Assembly: GCA_035533295.1 (NCBI GenBank)
Contig: DATLUA010000085.1
Location: forward strand, 1-26,078
Length of the DNA: 26,078 bases
DNA from: JAGWJU01 sp035533295
GTDB taxonomy: Bacteria; Elusimicrobiota; Elusimicrobia; UBA1565; UBA9628
Direction of reading: 5' to 3'
Shown: positions 15,071 to 22,367 of the stretch, piece by piece
How positions within the stretch are numbered: the first letter of the stretch is position 1
Layout of the letters: each line of letters begins with the position of its first letter
The notes under the pieces: model-generated
Told to the model about the DNA's origin: nothing
The model's input: the letters and a program-made list of their open reading frames with translations, nothing else
The model's database searches: none
Position numbers and translations under genes: made by a program

Positions 15071-16432
15071 ATGAAACTTCACACCATCGCGCTGGGATGC
15101 CAGATGTCCGAAGCCGACGCGGAGGAGATGTCCGCGCCGCTGGCCACGCGCGGCTTTGCCAAGGCCGACACTCCCGAGGAAGCCGACGTCATTCTCATTT
15201 CGACCTGCACGGTCCGTCAGCACGCCGAGGATCGCGCGATTTCGCTTATCGGCTCGCTGCGCCCCTGGAAGACGGCCAATCCCAACCGCGTGCTCATCGT
15301 CAGCGGCTGCGCGGCCGAGCGCGCGGGGGACTCCATCCGCCAAAAATTTCCTTACGTGGATCTCATCGTGGGCGCCAAGTCCGTCGAGCGGTTCCCCGAA
15401 ATCGTCCAGGAAACGCTCGACGCCCGCTTCGACGCGCTCAAAGAACAGCAGGAAAGCTTCGCGCCGGAAATTTTGCCGCCCGCGGTCAAGCCCGGAGGGC
15501 GAGCAGTCCCGGACGCCCTACCGGGAAATACGTTGGCGTCCGGGGCCGCGGCGTCGCCCGTTTCGGCTTATTTGACCATCATGCGCGGCTGCAACTACTC
15601 CTGCTCCTACTGCATCGTTCCTTCGGTCCGCGGGCGGGAGCTTTACCGGCCGGTGGAAGACATCCTCGGCGAGGCCCGGACCAAAACGGCGGCGGGCGCC
15701 AAGGAGATCATGCTGCTCGGCCAAACCGTCAACAGCTACGAATCGGAAAACCCGGGGGGCGAAGTCGGCTTCGGCGATCTCCTGCGGCTCCTGGATCAAA
15801 CGCCCGGCCTGGAGCGGCTGCGCTTCATGAGCCCGCACCCTTACTACGTGGACGAGAGCATGCTCTCCGCGATGGCCGAGTGCCGCTCGGTCTGCGAGCA
15901 CCTCCACTTGCCCCTGCAGTCCGCCTCGGAGCGGGTGCTCAAGCTCATGCGCCGCAACTACACGCCCGGGGCTTACCTTGAAAAAACGCGCGCCGCGCGC
16001 GCCGCCGTGCCCGGCATTGTGATTTCCACCGACATTATAGTAGGATTCCCTACCGAGACCGAGGAGGATTTCCAGGAAACGCTGGATTTCTTGAAGAACG
16101 TCCGCCCGGCTTGGGCTTACTGCTTCAAGTATTCACCGCGGCAGGGAACCCAAAGCGCCTCTTGGCCGGACGACGTTTCCCGGGAGGTCAAGGAAGACAG
16201 GCTCAAGCGGCTCAATCAACTCATGGACGAACTGACGAGCGAGGCGTTGAAGACGCACGTGGGAAAGACGGCCGAGGTTCTCTGCGAAGAGCCCGGCTTC
16301 GGGCGGACCCGCGGGGGATTTAACGCCAAATGGCCCGGGACCGCTCGGCCCGGCGCCATCGCGTCTTTGGCCGTCACGGGCGCGACAAAACGGACCTTGC
16401 TGGGGGAACTGCATGAAAGCGAAACGATCTAA
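15071..16432 (+). CDS. miaB: tRNA-2-methylthio-N6-dimethylallyladenosine synthase
   Basis: MiaB is a radical-SAM methylthiotransferase that converts i6A37 to ms2i6A37 in tRNAs reading UNN codons. The 453-residue protein has all three parts: the N-terminal UPF0004 domain with cluster cysteines C10, C46 and C80 (ALGCQMSEAD; STCTVRQHAE; VSGCAAER), the radical-SAM CxxxCxxC (C174, C178, C181), and a C-terminal TRAM domain (about 385-450). KYSPRQGTQSA and REVKEDRLKRL are MiaB-like, and the miaA gene two genes downstream supports MiaB over the related RimO or MtaB. A variable insert (about 120-165) lies between the two iron-sulfur domains. The last 20 nt overlap the PilZ gene. Confidence 0.93.
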   Translation: MKLHTIALGCQMSEADAEEMSAPLATRGFAKADTPEEADVILISTCTVRQHAEDRAISLIGSLRPWKTANPNRVLIVSGCAAERAGDSIRQKFPYVDLIVGAKSVERFPEIVQETLDARFDALKEQQESFAPEILPPAVKPGGRAVPDALPGNTLASGAAASPVSAYLTIMRGCNYSCSYCIVPSVRGRELYRPVEDILGEARTKTAAGAKEIMLLGQTVNSYESENPGGEVGFGDLLRLLDQTPGLERLRFMSPHPYYVDESMLSAMAECRSVCEHLHLPLQSASERVLKLMRRNYTPGAYLEKTRAARAAVPGIVISTDIIVGFPTETEEDFQETLDFLKNVRPAWAYCFKYSPRQGTQSASWPDDVSREVKEDRLKRLNQLMDELTSEALKTHVGKTAEVLCEEPGFGRTRGGFNAKWPGTARPGAIASLAVTGATKRTLLGELHESETI

Positions 16433-16871
16433 TCCTTCGGACAAGCGGCGCTACGCCCGTTTTCCCGTGGGCGGCTTTGTCGGCCCCATCACGCTGCGCC
16501 TGGACGCTCAGGACACGTCTTCCCAGCCGGCCGTGCTGACCGATTTGTCCGCCGGGGGGCTCTCCCTGGTCACCTTCATCGAGCCGCCGCACTCCCGGAG
16601 AATCGAGATGATTCTCTCGCTTCCGGGCTTAAAGTCCGTCTCGGTCGAGGGCAGGGTCGCCCGCGTCATGGAGAAAGGGCAGACCTACAAAGTCGGCATT
16701 TCATTCACGAAGATAGAAAAAAAGCACAAGGACCTCATCAACAACATGGCTTTGGACAATCAGGACTGCGACATCCGCGTCGCCCTGAAGCTCCCCGAGG
16801 CCTGCGTGCCCGACTGCCGCTTCCACCATCTCTGCGCCAAGCCCCAGAAAGCGCTGTATTGGAAAAAATAG
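16413..16871 (+). CDS. PilZ-domain protein with C-terminal cysteine cluster
   Basis: The 152-residue cytosolic protein has the c-di-GMP-binding PilZ motifs RRYAR (residues 12-16) and DLSAGG (44-49), followed by the PilZ beta-barrel (about 50-105). After it comes a tail with C119, C131, C135 and C141 plus H138-H139, which might bind a metal; this is not part of a minimal PilZ domain. PilZ proteins transmit c-di-GMP signals to motility, secretion or other targets. The gene sits between miaB (20-nt overlap) and miaA (13-nt overlap), so it is made with the tRNA-modification enzymes. Nothing in sequence shows a functional link with them. Confidence 0.85.
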   Translation: MKAKRSNPSDKRRYARFPVGGFVGPITLRLDAQDTSSQPAVLTDLSAGGLSLVTFIEPPHSRRIEMILSLPGLKSVSVEGRVARVMEKGQTYKVGISFTKIEKKHKDLINNMALDNQDCDIRVALKLPEACVPDCRFHHLCAKPQKALYWKK

Positions 16872-17830
16872 GCGCCGCGCCCAAAATCATCTGCGTCGTC
16901 GGGCCGACCGCGTCCGGCAAAACCGACTTGGCCTTGGCCCTGGCCCGGGAATTAAACGGGGAAATCATTTCCGCCGATTCGCGCCAGGTCTACCGCGGGC
17001 TTGACGCCGGCACCGCCAAGCCCGCGCGCGATTCTTTGGGCCGCGCGCGCGGCGTCCCCTACAGCCTCATTGACGAGGCCGATCCCGCGGAACCCTTCGA
17101 CGCGGGGAGTTTCGCCAAAAAAGCGCGGTGCGCGGCGAAAGATATTTTGAAGCGCGGAAAGCTGCCTCTTCTTGTGGGGGGAACCGGCCTTTACGTGAAG
17201 GCGTTCTTAAAAGGCCTCTCGCCCATGCCGCGAAAAGACGAGGCCGTGCGCCGGCGGCTGGAAGCCTTGGGCCAGGAAAAAGGCCGGGCGTTCCTGCATG
17301 CCCGGCTGGCCGCGAAGGACCCGGCGGCCGCGGCTAAAATTCCCTCCAATAACATCCAGCGGCTCGTGCGCGCGCTCGAAGTCCTGGAGGTTTCCGGCCG
17401 GCCCATTTCCGAAATGTGGGAGGAAACCGGGGACGCGCGGCCGCTTTGGAACGCGCTGATCCTGGGCGTCGAGTGGCCCGCCGAGCAGCTGCGCCGGCGA
17501 ATCGAGGAGCGCTGCCGCGCGATGTGGCCGGAAATCCTGCGGGAAGTCCGCACGCTCGTGCCCGCGCGTTACTCGGGAACCGAGCCGGGCTTTCAAAGCC
17601 TGGGTTATCGCGAAGCCCTGGCCGCCGCGCGCGGCGAGACCTCGCAGGAAGATGCTTTGGCGCTTTTCATCCGGCGGACCGCCGCCTACGCCAAGCGGCA
17701 ACGGACCTGGTTCCGGCATCAAGAAAGCTGCGTCCCCGTTCCCGGCGGAGATTTAGGAGCAATGACGCGCCAAGCCCTGGCCGCGGCAAAAGCTTTTCTA
17801 GAATACGCCGCCAATGGCGATGGAACATGA
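16859..17830 (+). CDS. miaA: tRNA dimethylallyltransferase
   Basis: MiaA transfers the dimethylallyl group from DMAPP to A37 of tRNAs reading UNN codons, the step before MiaB. The 323-residue protein has the P-loop GPTASGKT (residues 15-22), the substrate motif DSRQVYRGLDAGTAKP (40-55), LVGGTGLYVKA, the R-A-L-E-V segment (NIQRLVRALEVLEVSGRPIS), and the C-terminal FRR-like zone (LFIRRTAAYAKRQRTWFR). Length and order are standard. TTG 16859 gives the expected short N-terminal extension before the P-loop and overlaps the PilZ gene. The stop overlaps the hflX ATG (ATGA). miaA next to hflX is a widespread pairing. Confidence 0.93.
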   Translation: MEKIGAAPKIICVVGPTASGKTDLALALARELNGEIISADSRQVYRGLDAGTAKPARDSLGRARGVPYSLIDEADPAEPFDAGSFAKKARCAAKDILKRGKLPLLVGGTGLYVKAFLKGLSPMPRKDEAVRRRLEALGQEKGRAFLHARLAAKDPAAAAKIPSNNIQRLVRALEVLEVSGRPISEMWEETGDARPLWNALILGVEWPAEQLRRRIEERCRAMWPEILREVRTLVPARYSGTEPGFQSLGYREALAAARGETSQEDALALFIRRTAAYAKRQRTWFRHQESCVPVPGGDLGAMTRQALAAAKAFLEYAANGDGT

Positions 17831-18927
17831 TCGAAAAAGCCTTCATCGTCGGCGTCGGCCTCAAGGGCCGGACGAAGCAAAGCCTGGAAAGCTTCGCCGA
17901 ATTGGAAGGCTTGGCGCACACCGCGGGCGCGCGCGTGGCCGGACGCTTCTTCCAGGCGCTCGAGCGCTACCAAAGCGCCACGCTCATCGGCTCCGGCAAG
18001 GCGGCCGAAATCGCCGCGGCCGCCAAGCGTTCGGGCGTGCGCACCGTGATTTTCGATCGGGAGCTTTCCGCGTCCCAACAAAAAAATCTGGAAGGACTCA
18101 TCAAGGCCAAGGTCATCGACCGCACCCGGCTCATCCTGGACATCTTCGCGCGGCGCGCGCGCACCAGCGAGGGCCGCATCCAGGTGGAGCTGGCGCAGCT
18201 GTCTTATTTTCTGCCGCGCCTGATGGGTTCGTGGCGCGGATTCTCCCAGCAGGTCGGCGGCATCGGCACTCGCGGTCCCGGCGAACGCAAAATCGAATAC
18301 GAGCGGCGCCACGTGCAGTACCGCATCGAGCACTTGAAGAAGGACTTGGAGCGCATCCGGCGCGAGCGCGCCGTGCGCCGAAAAAAAAGGCTTTCTGTGC
18401 CGGTGCCCCAAGTGGCGCTGGTGGGATATACCAACGTCGGCAAATCCACTCTTCTTAACGCCCTGACGGGCAAAACCCAGGTTTACGCCGACAACAAACT
18501 CTTCGCCACGTTAGACCCGACGTCCCGGCGCGTGCGCCTTCCCGGCGGCGACCCGGCGGTGCTTACCGACACCGTGGGCTTCATCTTAAACCTTCCCACG
18601 GACCTTATCGCCGCTTTCCGCGCGACCCTGGAGGAGGCGGCCGCGGCCGACTGTCTCGTGGTCGTCTCCGATCCCACCGCCGCGAACCTGGAAAGCCGCG
18701 ATCAAGCGGTGGAAGAGACCCTGGCCGAGCTGGGCGCGCGCGCGGTTCCCGCCATCCGGATTTTCAACAAAGCGGACGCGCTCGAGCCCCCGCGCGCGGC
18801 GGACCTGGAGCGCCGCTATCCCGACCGCCTCATGGTTTCGGCGACCTCCGGACGCGGCCTTGAGGAACTCCTGCAGAGGATTCAAAACGTGCTCGAATTC
18901 CACCCCGCCGATGGCGTCCGGCGTTAA
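17827..18927 (+). CDS. hflX: GTPase HflX, ribosome-splitting factor
   Basis: HflX is a ribosome-associated GTPase that splits stalled 70S ribosomes under stress. The 366-residue protein has the N-terminal nucleotide-binding-like domain (about 1-110), the glycine-rich GGIGTRGPGERKIE linker (about 144-157) before a long helical hairpin, and the G domain with G1 GYTNVGKST (200-208), G2 threonine in FATLDPTSR, G3 DTVGF (248-252) and G4 NKAD. I chose ATG 17827 because it overlaps the miaA stop (ATGA) and starts the standard IEKAFIVGV strand. It is the last gene of the mia cluster. Confidence 0.93.
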   Translation: MIEKAFIVGVGLKGRTKQSLESFAELEGLAHTAGARVAGRFFQALERYQSATLIGSGKAAEIAAAAKRSGVRTVIFDRELSASQQKNLEGLIKAKVIDRTRLILDIFARRARTSEGRIQVELAQLSYFLPRLMGSWRGFSQQVGGIGTRGPGERKIEYERRHVQYRIEHLKKDLERIRRERAVRRKKRLSVPVPQVALVGYTNVGKSTLLNALTGKTQVYADNKLFATLDPTSRRVRLPGGDPAVLTDTVGFILNLPTDLIAAFRATLEEAAAADCLVVVSDPTAANLESRDQAVEETLAELGARAVPAIRIFNKADALEPPRAADLERRYPDRLMVSATSGRGLEELLQRIQNVLEFHPADGVRR

Positions 18928-18949
18928 ATCGTGATATTATTTCCATACC

Positions 18950-19042
18950 GTGCGGAAAAATATTAAAATTACCCAGAGCCCCAAGCTTCCGCCGGTGCCG
19001 AACTTGGAGCGCGCGGTCGGATTATATATTTCGGGAGAATAG
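18950..19042 (+). CDS. Possible 30-residue leader peptide upstream of the DUF151 gene
   Basis: A GTG-initiated reading frame encodes VRKNIKITQSPKL, then PPVPNLERAVGLYISGE, and ends in TAG 3 nt before the DUF151 ATG. A TATTAT -10-like element (18935-18940) lies 9 nt upstream of the GTG, so the transcript would start close to it. The end of the frame contains the DUF151 ribosome binding site (GGGAGA, 19033-19038), so translating it could influence that gene. It could equally be untranslated leader. I do not recognise the peptide. Confidence 0.3.
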   Translation: MRKNIKITQSPKLPPVPNLERAVGLYISGE

Positions 19043-19045
19043 CGG

Positions 19046-19636
19046 ATGCCAAAGAACGGCAAGGGCTCGCCTAAGGAGCCCGCGGGCGCCAAGGAAAAAG
19101 AGGTGCGCATCTACTCGCTGGCCACGACAACCAACGAGTGCATCATTTTCCTGGAGGAGGTCACCGGCAACCGCCTGTTGCCCATCTGGATCGGCCTCGG
19201 CGAGGGCCAAGCCATCGCGATTCGCTTTTCCGGCATCGTGCTCCCGCGGCCGCTGACGCACGATCTGCTCCTGAGCGCCCTGAAGACCATGGGCTATGGG
19301 GTGGACCGCGTCGTCATCTCGGATATCAAGGACAACACGTTTTACGCTAAAATCTACGTCCACAAGGGCGGCAGCGGCGCGATTCTGGACTCGCGGCCCT
19401 CCGACGCCATCGCCTTGGCCGTGCGCGCCGGGTGCTCCATCCTCGTGGAGGAAAAGGTTTTCGACCGATGCCAGACGATGGTCAAGCCCATCACGGAGGA
19501 CGAAGTCAGCAAGTTCAAGGCCGAACTCAAGAACCTCAAGCCCGAGGACATCTTCAAGGACATCAAGAAGAAAAAAGAGGGCAACGGCGAGAAGGACGGA
19601 AAAAAAGAGAAGGGGGACGGGGATGAACAGGCTTGA
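19046..19636 (+). CDS. DUF151 bifunctional nuclease-family protein
   Basis: The 196-residue protein carries the BFN/DUF151 domain (about residues 15-150): ECIIFLEEVTGNRLLPIWIGLGEGQAIA, then RPLTHDLLLSALKTMGYGVDRVVI, FYAKIYV and SRPSDAIALAVRAG. Some family members have RNase and DNase activity, but the catalytic details here are inferred by family. The C-terminal 45 residues are Lys/Glu-rich (EDIFKDIKKKKEGNGEKDG) and probably disordered. GGGAGA lies 7 nt upstream of the ATG. Its end overlaps the HU/IHF start by 14 nt, so the two are translationally linked. Confidence 0.88.
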   Translation: MPKNGKGSPKEPAGAKEKEVRIYSLATTTNECIIFLEEVTGNRLLPIWIGLGEGQAIAIRFSGIVLPRPLTHDLLLSALKTMGYGVDRVVISDIKDNTFYAKIYVHKGGSGAILDSRPSDAIALAVRAGCSILVEEKVFDRCQTMVKPITEDEVSKFKAELKNLKPEDIFKDIKKKKEGNGEKDGKKEKGDGDEQA

Positions 19637-19892
19637 TGTCATTAAAGACGTGTCCAAAATTTTAGGGACGAAGACCGAGGCGGCCCAGGCCGTGGAGGCG
19701 ACCTTCGAGGCCATCCGCTCTGCGCTCAACCGCGGGGAAAAAGTCGTCATCTCCAATTTCGGAACCTTCCGGGTCAAGGAGCGCCGCGAGCGCCAGGGCC
19801 GCAACCCCCGCACCGGAAAATCCGTCTCCGTCCCGTCGCGCCGCGGCGTGCGCTTCAAGGCTTCGCGCAACCTGCTCGAGCCCGGCAGCTAG
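19623..19892 (+). CDS. HU/IHF-family nucleoid DNA-bending protein
   Basis: The 89-residue protein has the standard HU/IHF fold: an alpha-helical dimerisation body (NRLDVIKDVSKILG; VEATFEAIRSAL), GEKVVISNFGTFRVKERRER, the DNA-intercalating beta-arm RNPRTGKSVSVPSRRGVRF, and a short C-terminal helix. The proline in RNPRTG is the DNA-kinking residue. The resemblance to IHF subunits (interrupted by GRNPRTG and VP) is as strong as to HU, so I leave it unassigned. The ATG overlaps the DUF151 stop region, and GGGGACGGGG lies just upstream. A MerR-type regulator follows after 8 nt, probably in the same operon. Confidence 0.92.
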   Translation: MNRLDVIKDVSKILGTKTEAAQAVEATFEAIRSALNRGEKVVISNFGTFRVKERRERQGRNPRTGKSVSVPSRRGVRFKASRNLLEPGS

Positions 19893-19900
19893 GATCTCGA

Positions 19901-20284
19901 ATGCTTCCCGAAATTCCGCCCCTCCCGGAAAAACAGTTTTTTACCATGGGGGAAATAAGCCGGTTGCTGCAGGTGCCGGCGTATACGCTCCGGTATTGGG
20001 AATCGCGCCTGGGACTTCTGCGCCCCTCGCGACGGCCCAGCGGGCACCGCCGCTACACGCGCGCGGACGTGGAAACGATTTGCCTGGTTCGGGACCTCGT
20101 GTACAAGCGCCGGCTGACGCTGGAAGGCGCGCGCAAAGCGCTCTTGGAAAGGAAGAGAGGCGGCAAAACGGCCGCGAACGATGTTTCAACGGCCTCGGAC
20201 GCCCCAACGTCCGGGGCGACGTCGAAAATCCTGCGGGACATCCGGCAGGAGATTCAAAGCTTGGTCGCGGAGCTTTCCCGCTAA
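19901..20284 (+). CDS. MerR-type HTH transcriptional regulator
   Basis: The 127-residue protein has an N-terminal MerR winged-HTH (about residues 12-80): FFTMGEISRLLQVPAYTLRYWESRLGLL, RRPSGHRRYTRADVETICLVRDLV, then the second helix pair YKRRLTLEGARKALLE. The RYW-E and GHRRYT motifs are diagnostic. A Thr/Ser/Ala linker (about 88-108) leads to a short amphipathic helix (KILRDIRQEIQSLVAELS), probably for dimerisation. No effector-binding domain or metal cysteines are present, so the signal is unknown. It follows the HU/IHF gene by 8 nt and precedes two proline tRNAs by 24 nt. Confidence 0.88.
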   Translation: MLPEIPPLPEKQFFTMGEISRLLQVPAYTLRYWESRLGLLRPSRRPSGHRRYTRADVETICLVRDLVYKRRLTLEGARKALLERKRGGKTAANDVSTASDAPTSGATSKILRDIRQEIQSLVAELSR

Positions 20285-20308
20285 GATTCGGCGCGGGCGC
20301 GGCATGGA

Positions 20309-20380
20309 CGGGGACTGGCTCAATGGTAGAGCGCTCCCTTGGGGTGGGAGAGGTTCCGGGTTCGATTCCCGGGTCCCCGA
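20309..20380 (+). tRNA. tRNA-Pro (anticodon GGG)
   Basis: Seventy-two nucleotides fold as a cloverleaf: acceptor CGGGGAC / GTCCCCG plus A73, D-stem GCTC/GAGC, anticodon stem CTCCC/GGGAG with loop TTGGGGT (anticodon GGG), and T-arm CCGGG-TTCGATT-CCCGG. The C1-G72 pair is typical of bacterial tRNA-Pro. CCA is not encoded. A weak TTGGTC-N15-TAAGAT (20261-20287) lies upstream, and the second proline tRNA follows after 9 nt. Confidence 0.95.
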
Positions 20381-20389
20381 TGGATTTGA

Positions 20390-20462
20390 CGGGGTATAGC
20401 TCAATTGGCAGAGCGCCTGGTTCGGGACCAGGAGGTTCTCAGTTCAAGCCTGAGTACCCCGA
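20390..20462 (+). tRNA. tRNA-Pro (anticodon CGG)
   Basis: Seventy-three nucleotides fold as a cloverleaf: acceptor CGGGGTA / TACCCCG plus A73, D-stem GCTC/GAGC, anticodon stem CCTGG/CCAGG with loop TTCGGGA (anticodon CGG), and T-arm CTCAG-TTCAAGC-CTGAG. CCA is not encoded. A T-rich tract (TTCTTTTTCTT, 20463-20473) follows directly and may help end the transcript. It is in tandem with tRNA-Pro(GGG). Confidence 0.95.
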
Positions 20463-20491
20463 TTCTTTTTCTTGCCTCCGGACGCGAAGAA

Positions 20492-20497
20492 TATAGT
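20492..20497 (+). promoter_or_regulatory. -10 element upstream of the acylphosphatase-sigma-apt genes
   Basis: TATAGT lies in an AT-rich gap between the tRNAs and the acylphosphatase, about 20 nt before TTG 20518. TTGCCT (20472-20477) is a possible -35 but only 14 bp away, so the -35 assignment is poor. Confidence 0.3.
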
Positions 20498-20517
20498 AGA
20501 ATTCCAACGCTTTGCCC

Positions 20518-20787
20518 TTGACGCGTCTATACCTGCTGGTTCGCGGCCGCGTGCAGGGCGTCGGATTCCGGATGTTCGTCCTGGAAAACGCCCGGCGCCT
20601 AGGCCTCGCGGGCTGGGTGCGCAACCTGCCGGACGGCGGCGTGGAGATGGAAGTCCAGGGCGGAAGCGAGCTCCTGATTCGGTTTAAGGACATGATCAAG
20701 ACCGGCCATCCGTTCGCTCGCGTGAAAAGCATGGAAGAAAAAGAACTCGGGCCCGCGCAGGAGACGACCCCCTTTGAAATACGCTGA
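20518..20787 (+). CDS. Acylphosphatase
   Basis: This small cytosolic enzyme hydrolyses acyl-phosphates such as acetyl- or aspartyl-phosphate. The 89-residue protein has the signature RLYLLVRGRVQGVGFRMFV (residues about 3-21), which includes the catalytic Arg of GVGFR, and WVRNLPDGGVEMEVQGG with the catalytic Asn. The C-terminal AxV strand (HPFARVKSMEE) also fits the family. No ATG is in frame nearby. I chose TTG 20518, giving the usual short lead-in; TTG 20512 is equally possible and adds two residues. No ribosome binding site is visible. The sigma-factor gene follows after 13 nt. Confidence 0.88.
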   Translation: MTRLYLLVRGRVQGVGFRMFVLENARRLGLAGWVRNLPDGGVEMEVQGGSELLIRFKDMIKTGHPFARVKSMEEKELGPAQETTPFEIR

Positions 20788-20800
20788 GGAGCTCTGAGAC

Positions 20801-21826
20801 ATGGAACCAACGACGGACATCACGACCCAATATTTCCGGGGCATCCAAAGGCTGGCCAACGTCGACCGCGAGGAGATGCACAAGCTTTGGCGCAAGGCCA
20901 AGCGCGGCGACCACCCGGCCAAGCAGAGCATCATGGAGGCCAATCTGCGCTTGGTCGTGCCCATCGCGAAGAAATATCACCGCCAGGGCATCGATTTCCT
21001 GGACTTGGTCGAGGAAGGCAACCTCGGCCTCATGCACGCGGTGGACAAGTTCGAGCCCAAGAAGGGCTACCGTTTTTCCACCTACGCCTCGTACTGGATC
21101 GAGCAGTCCATCCGGCGCGCGGTCGAGGAGCAGTCCAAGACCATCCGCATCCCGCCCCACGCTTGGGAAGCCCTGCGCAAATGGCTCAAGCAGTGGGAAA
21201 AAATGCACTTGGCCCTGGGCCGCGATCCGACGCTGGCCGAGATGGCCCGCAAGATGCATTGGACGGCGCGGCAGGTGCGCGGAGTCCTGGACGCCGCCGA
21301 GGCGGCCAAGGGCATCGGCTCCTTGGAGACGCCCCTCGACAGCGAGAACGAAAACATGACCGTCGAGGACACCATCTCGGAATCGGACAACCAGTCCCCG
21401 GAAAACCTCATCTCCGTCTTGAAGCTCCACGACGAGTTAGGGCTGGCGCTCAAGGAAATCGGCGACCGGGAGCGCATGATCGTGGAGCTGCGCCACGGCC
21501 TGACCGGCAAGGTTCCCATGACTTTGGAGGAAGTGGGCAAGCGCTTGAAGCTTTCCCGCGAGCGCATCCGCCAAATCGAGGAGCGCGCGCTCTTGCGGCT
21601 GCGCCGCATCGCCAACCAGATGGGCCTCATCGAAATCAACGAAAGCCGGCCCGCCACGCCGAACCTCCAGCCCGGCTGGCACATGCCCCAGGTGCGCACC
21701 AACATCCTGGGCCAGCCCTTGGCCCGGCAGAAAAGCACCCAGAACCTGATGCCGCAGGTCATCCGCCGCAGGGTCATGGTCTCCGGCATCCGCCGCATCG
21801 TCAAGAAAAAGCGCGTATCTAAATGA
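20801..21826 (+). CDS. RpoD/RpoS-type (group 2-like) sigma factor with basic C-terminal tail
   Basis: The 341-residue sigma70-family factor lacks region 1.1 and has regions 1.2/2 (about residues 8-115: ANLRLVVPIAKKYHRQGIDFLDLVEEGNLGLMHAVDKFE; FSTYASYWIEQSIRRAVEEQSKTIRIP), 3 (about 118-200) and 4 (about 205-275: TLEEVGKRLKLSRERIRQIEERALLRLR). Region 2.4 reads WIEQ where housekeeping sigmas read WIRQ. After region 4.2 there is an unusual 65-residue extension (277-341), rich in Arg/Lys and ending RRIVKKKRVSK. Without region 1.1 it is probably an alternative sigma rather than the housekeeping one, but this cannot be proven. GAGGAG (20786-20791) at 9-nt spacing supports the ATG. The stop overlaps apt (ATGA). 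Confidence 0.9.
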   Translation: MEPTTDITTQYFRGIQRLANVDREEMHKLWRKAKRGDHPAKQSIMEANLRLVVPIAKKYHRQGIDFLDLVEEGNLGLMHAVDKFEPKKGYRFSTYASYWIEQSIRRAVEEQSKTIRIPPHAWEALRKWLKQWEKMHLALGRDPTLAEMARKMHWTARQVRGVLDAAEAAKGIGSLETPLDSENENMTVEDTISESDNQSPENLISVLKLHDELGLALKEIGDRERMIVELRHGLTGKVPMTLEEVGKRLKLSRERIRQIEERALLRLRRIANQMGLIEINESRPATPNLQPGWHMPQVRTNILGQPLARQKSTQNLMPQVIRRRVMVSGIRRIVKKKRVSK

Positions 21827-22350
21827 AATCCGCGGCGCCAGACTTGCGGGCCCTGGTCAAGGACGTTCCGGATTTTCCCAAAAAAGGGATCGTCTTCAAG
21901 GACATCACCCCGCTTCTCTCGGACCCGGCGGCGTTCGCGGCCGCCGTGGACGAAATGGCGGCGCCGTTCCAGGGCCGGAATATCGCCCTGGTGGCGGGCA
22001 TCGAGGCGCGGGGATTTCTCCTGGCCGGCCCCGTCGCCCGGAGCCTCAACGCCGGCGTGACTCTAATCCGCAAGAAGGGCAAGCTGCCGCGCCGGACCGT
22101 GGGCGTCACCTACAGCCTGGAATACGGCGAGGACAGCCTGGAGGCGCACGCCGACGCCGTGCCCGCGGGCGCCGGAGTTTTGGTGGTCGACGACGTCCTG
22201 GCCACCGGAGGCACCGCCGCGGCGGCCTGCCAGCTCGTGGAAAAGCTCGGCGGCAGGGTGGAAGGCTTGTCCTTCCTCATGGAGCTTGGTTTTTTGCGCG
22301 GCCGGGAGAAACTCAGCGGCCGCGTGATCCGCGCGCTTCTGACGTATTGA
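21823..22350 (+). CDS. apt: Adenine phosphoribosyltransferase
   Basis: This purine-salvage enzyme makes AMP from adenine and PRPP in the cytosol. The 175-residue length is standard. Motifs are DVPDFPKKGIVFKDITPLLSDP (about 14-35), AGIEARGFLLAGPVA (58-72), RKKGKLP (83-89), YSLEYGEDSLEAHAD (97-111) and the PRPP-binding loop VLVVDDVLATGGT (119-131). The ATG overlaps the sigma-factor stop (ATGA at 21823-21826). It is the last gene of its unit and faces the zeta-type toxin gene tail-to-tail across 17 bp. Confidence 0.94.
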   Translation: MKSAAPDLRALVKDVPDFPKKGIVFKDITPLLSDPAAFAAAVDEMAAPFQGRNIALVAGIEARGFLLAGPVARSLNAGVTLIRKKGKLPRRTVGVTYSLEYGEDSLEAHADAVPAGAGVLVVDDVLATGGTAAAACQLVEKLGGRVEGLSFLMELGFLRGREKLSGRVIRALLTY

Positions 22351-22367
22351 CGGCGCCGGGCCCGGAT

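Noticed and set aside
20887..21822. Overlapping + strand frame of 311 codons inside the sigma-factor gene
   Set aside because: Arg/Pro/Gly/Ala-rich out-of-frame translation; the sigma factor is unmistakable in the other frame.
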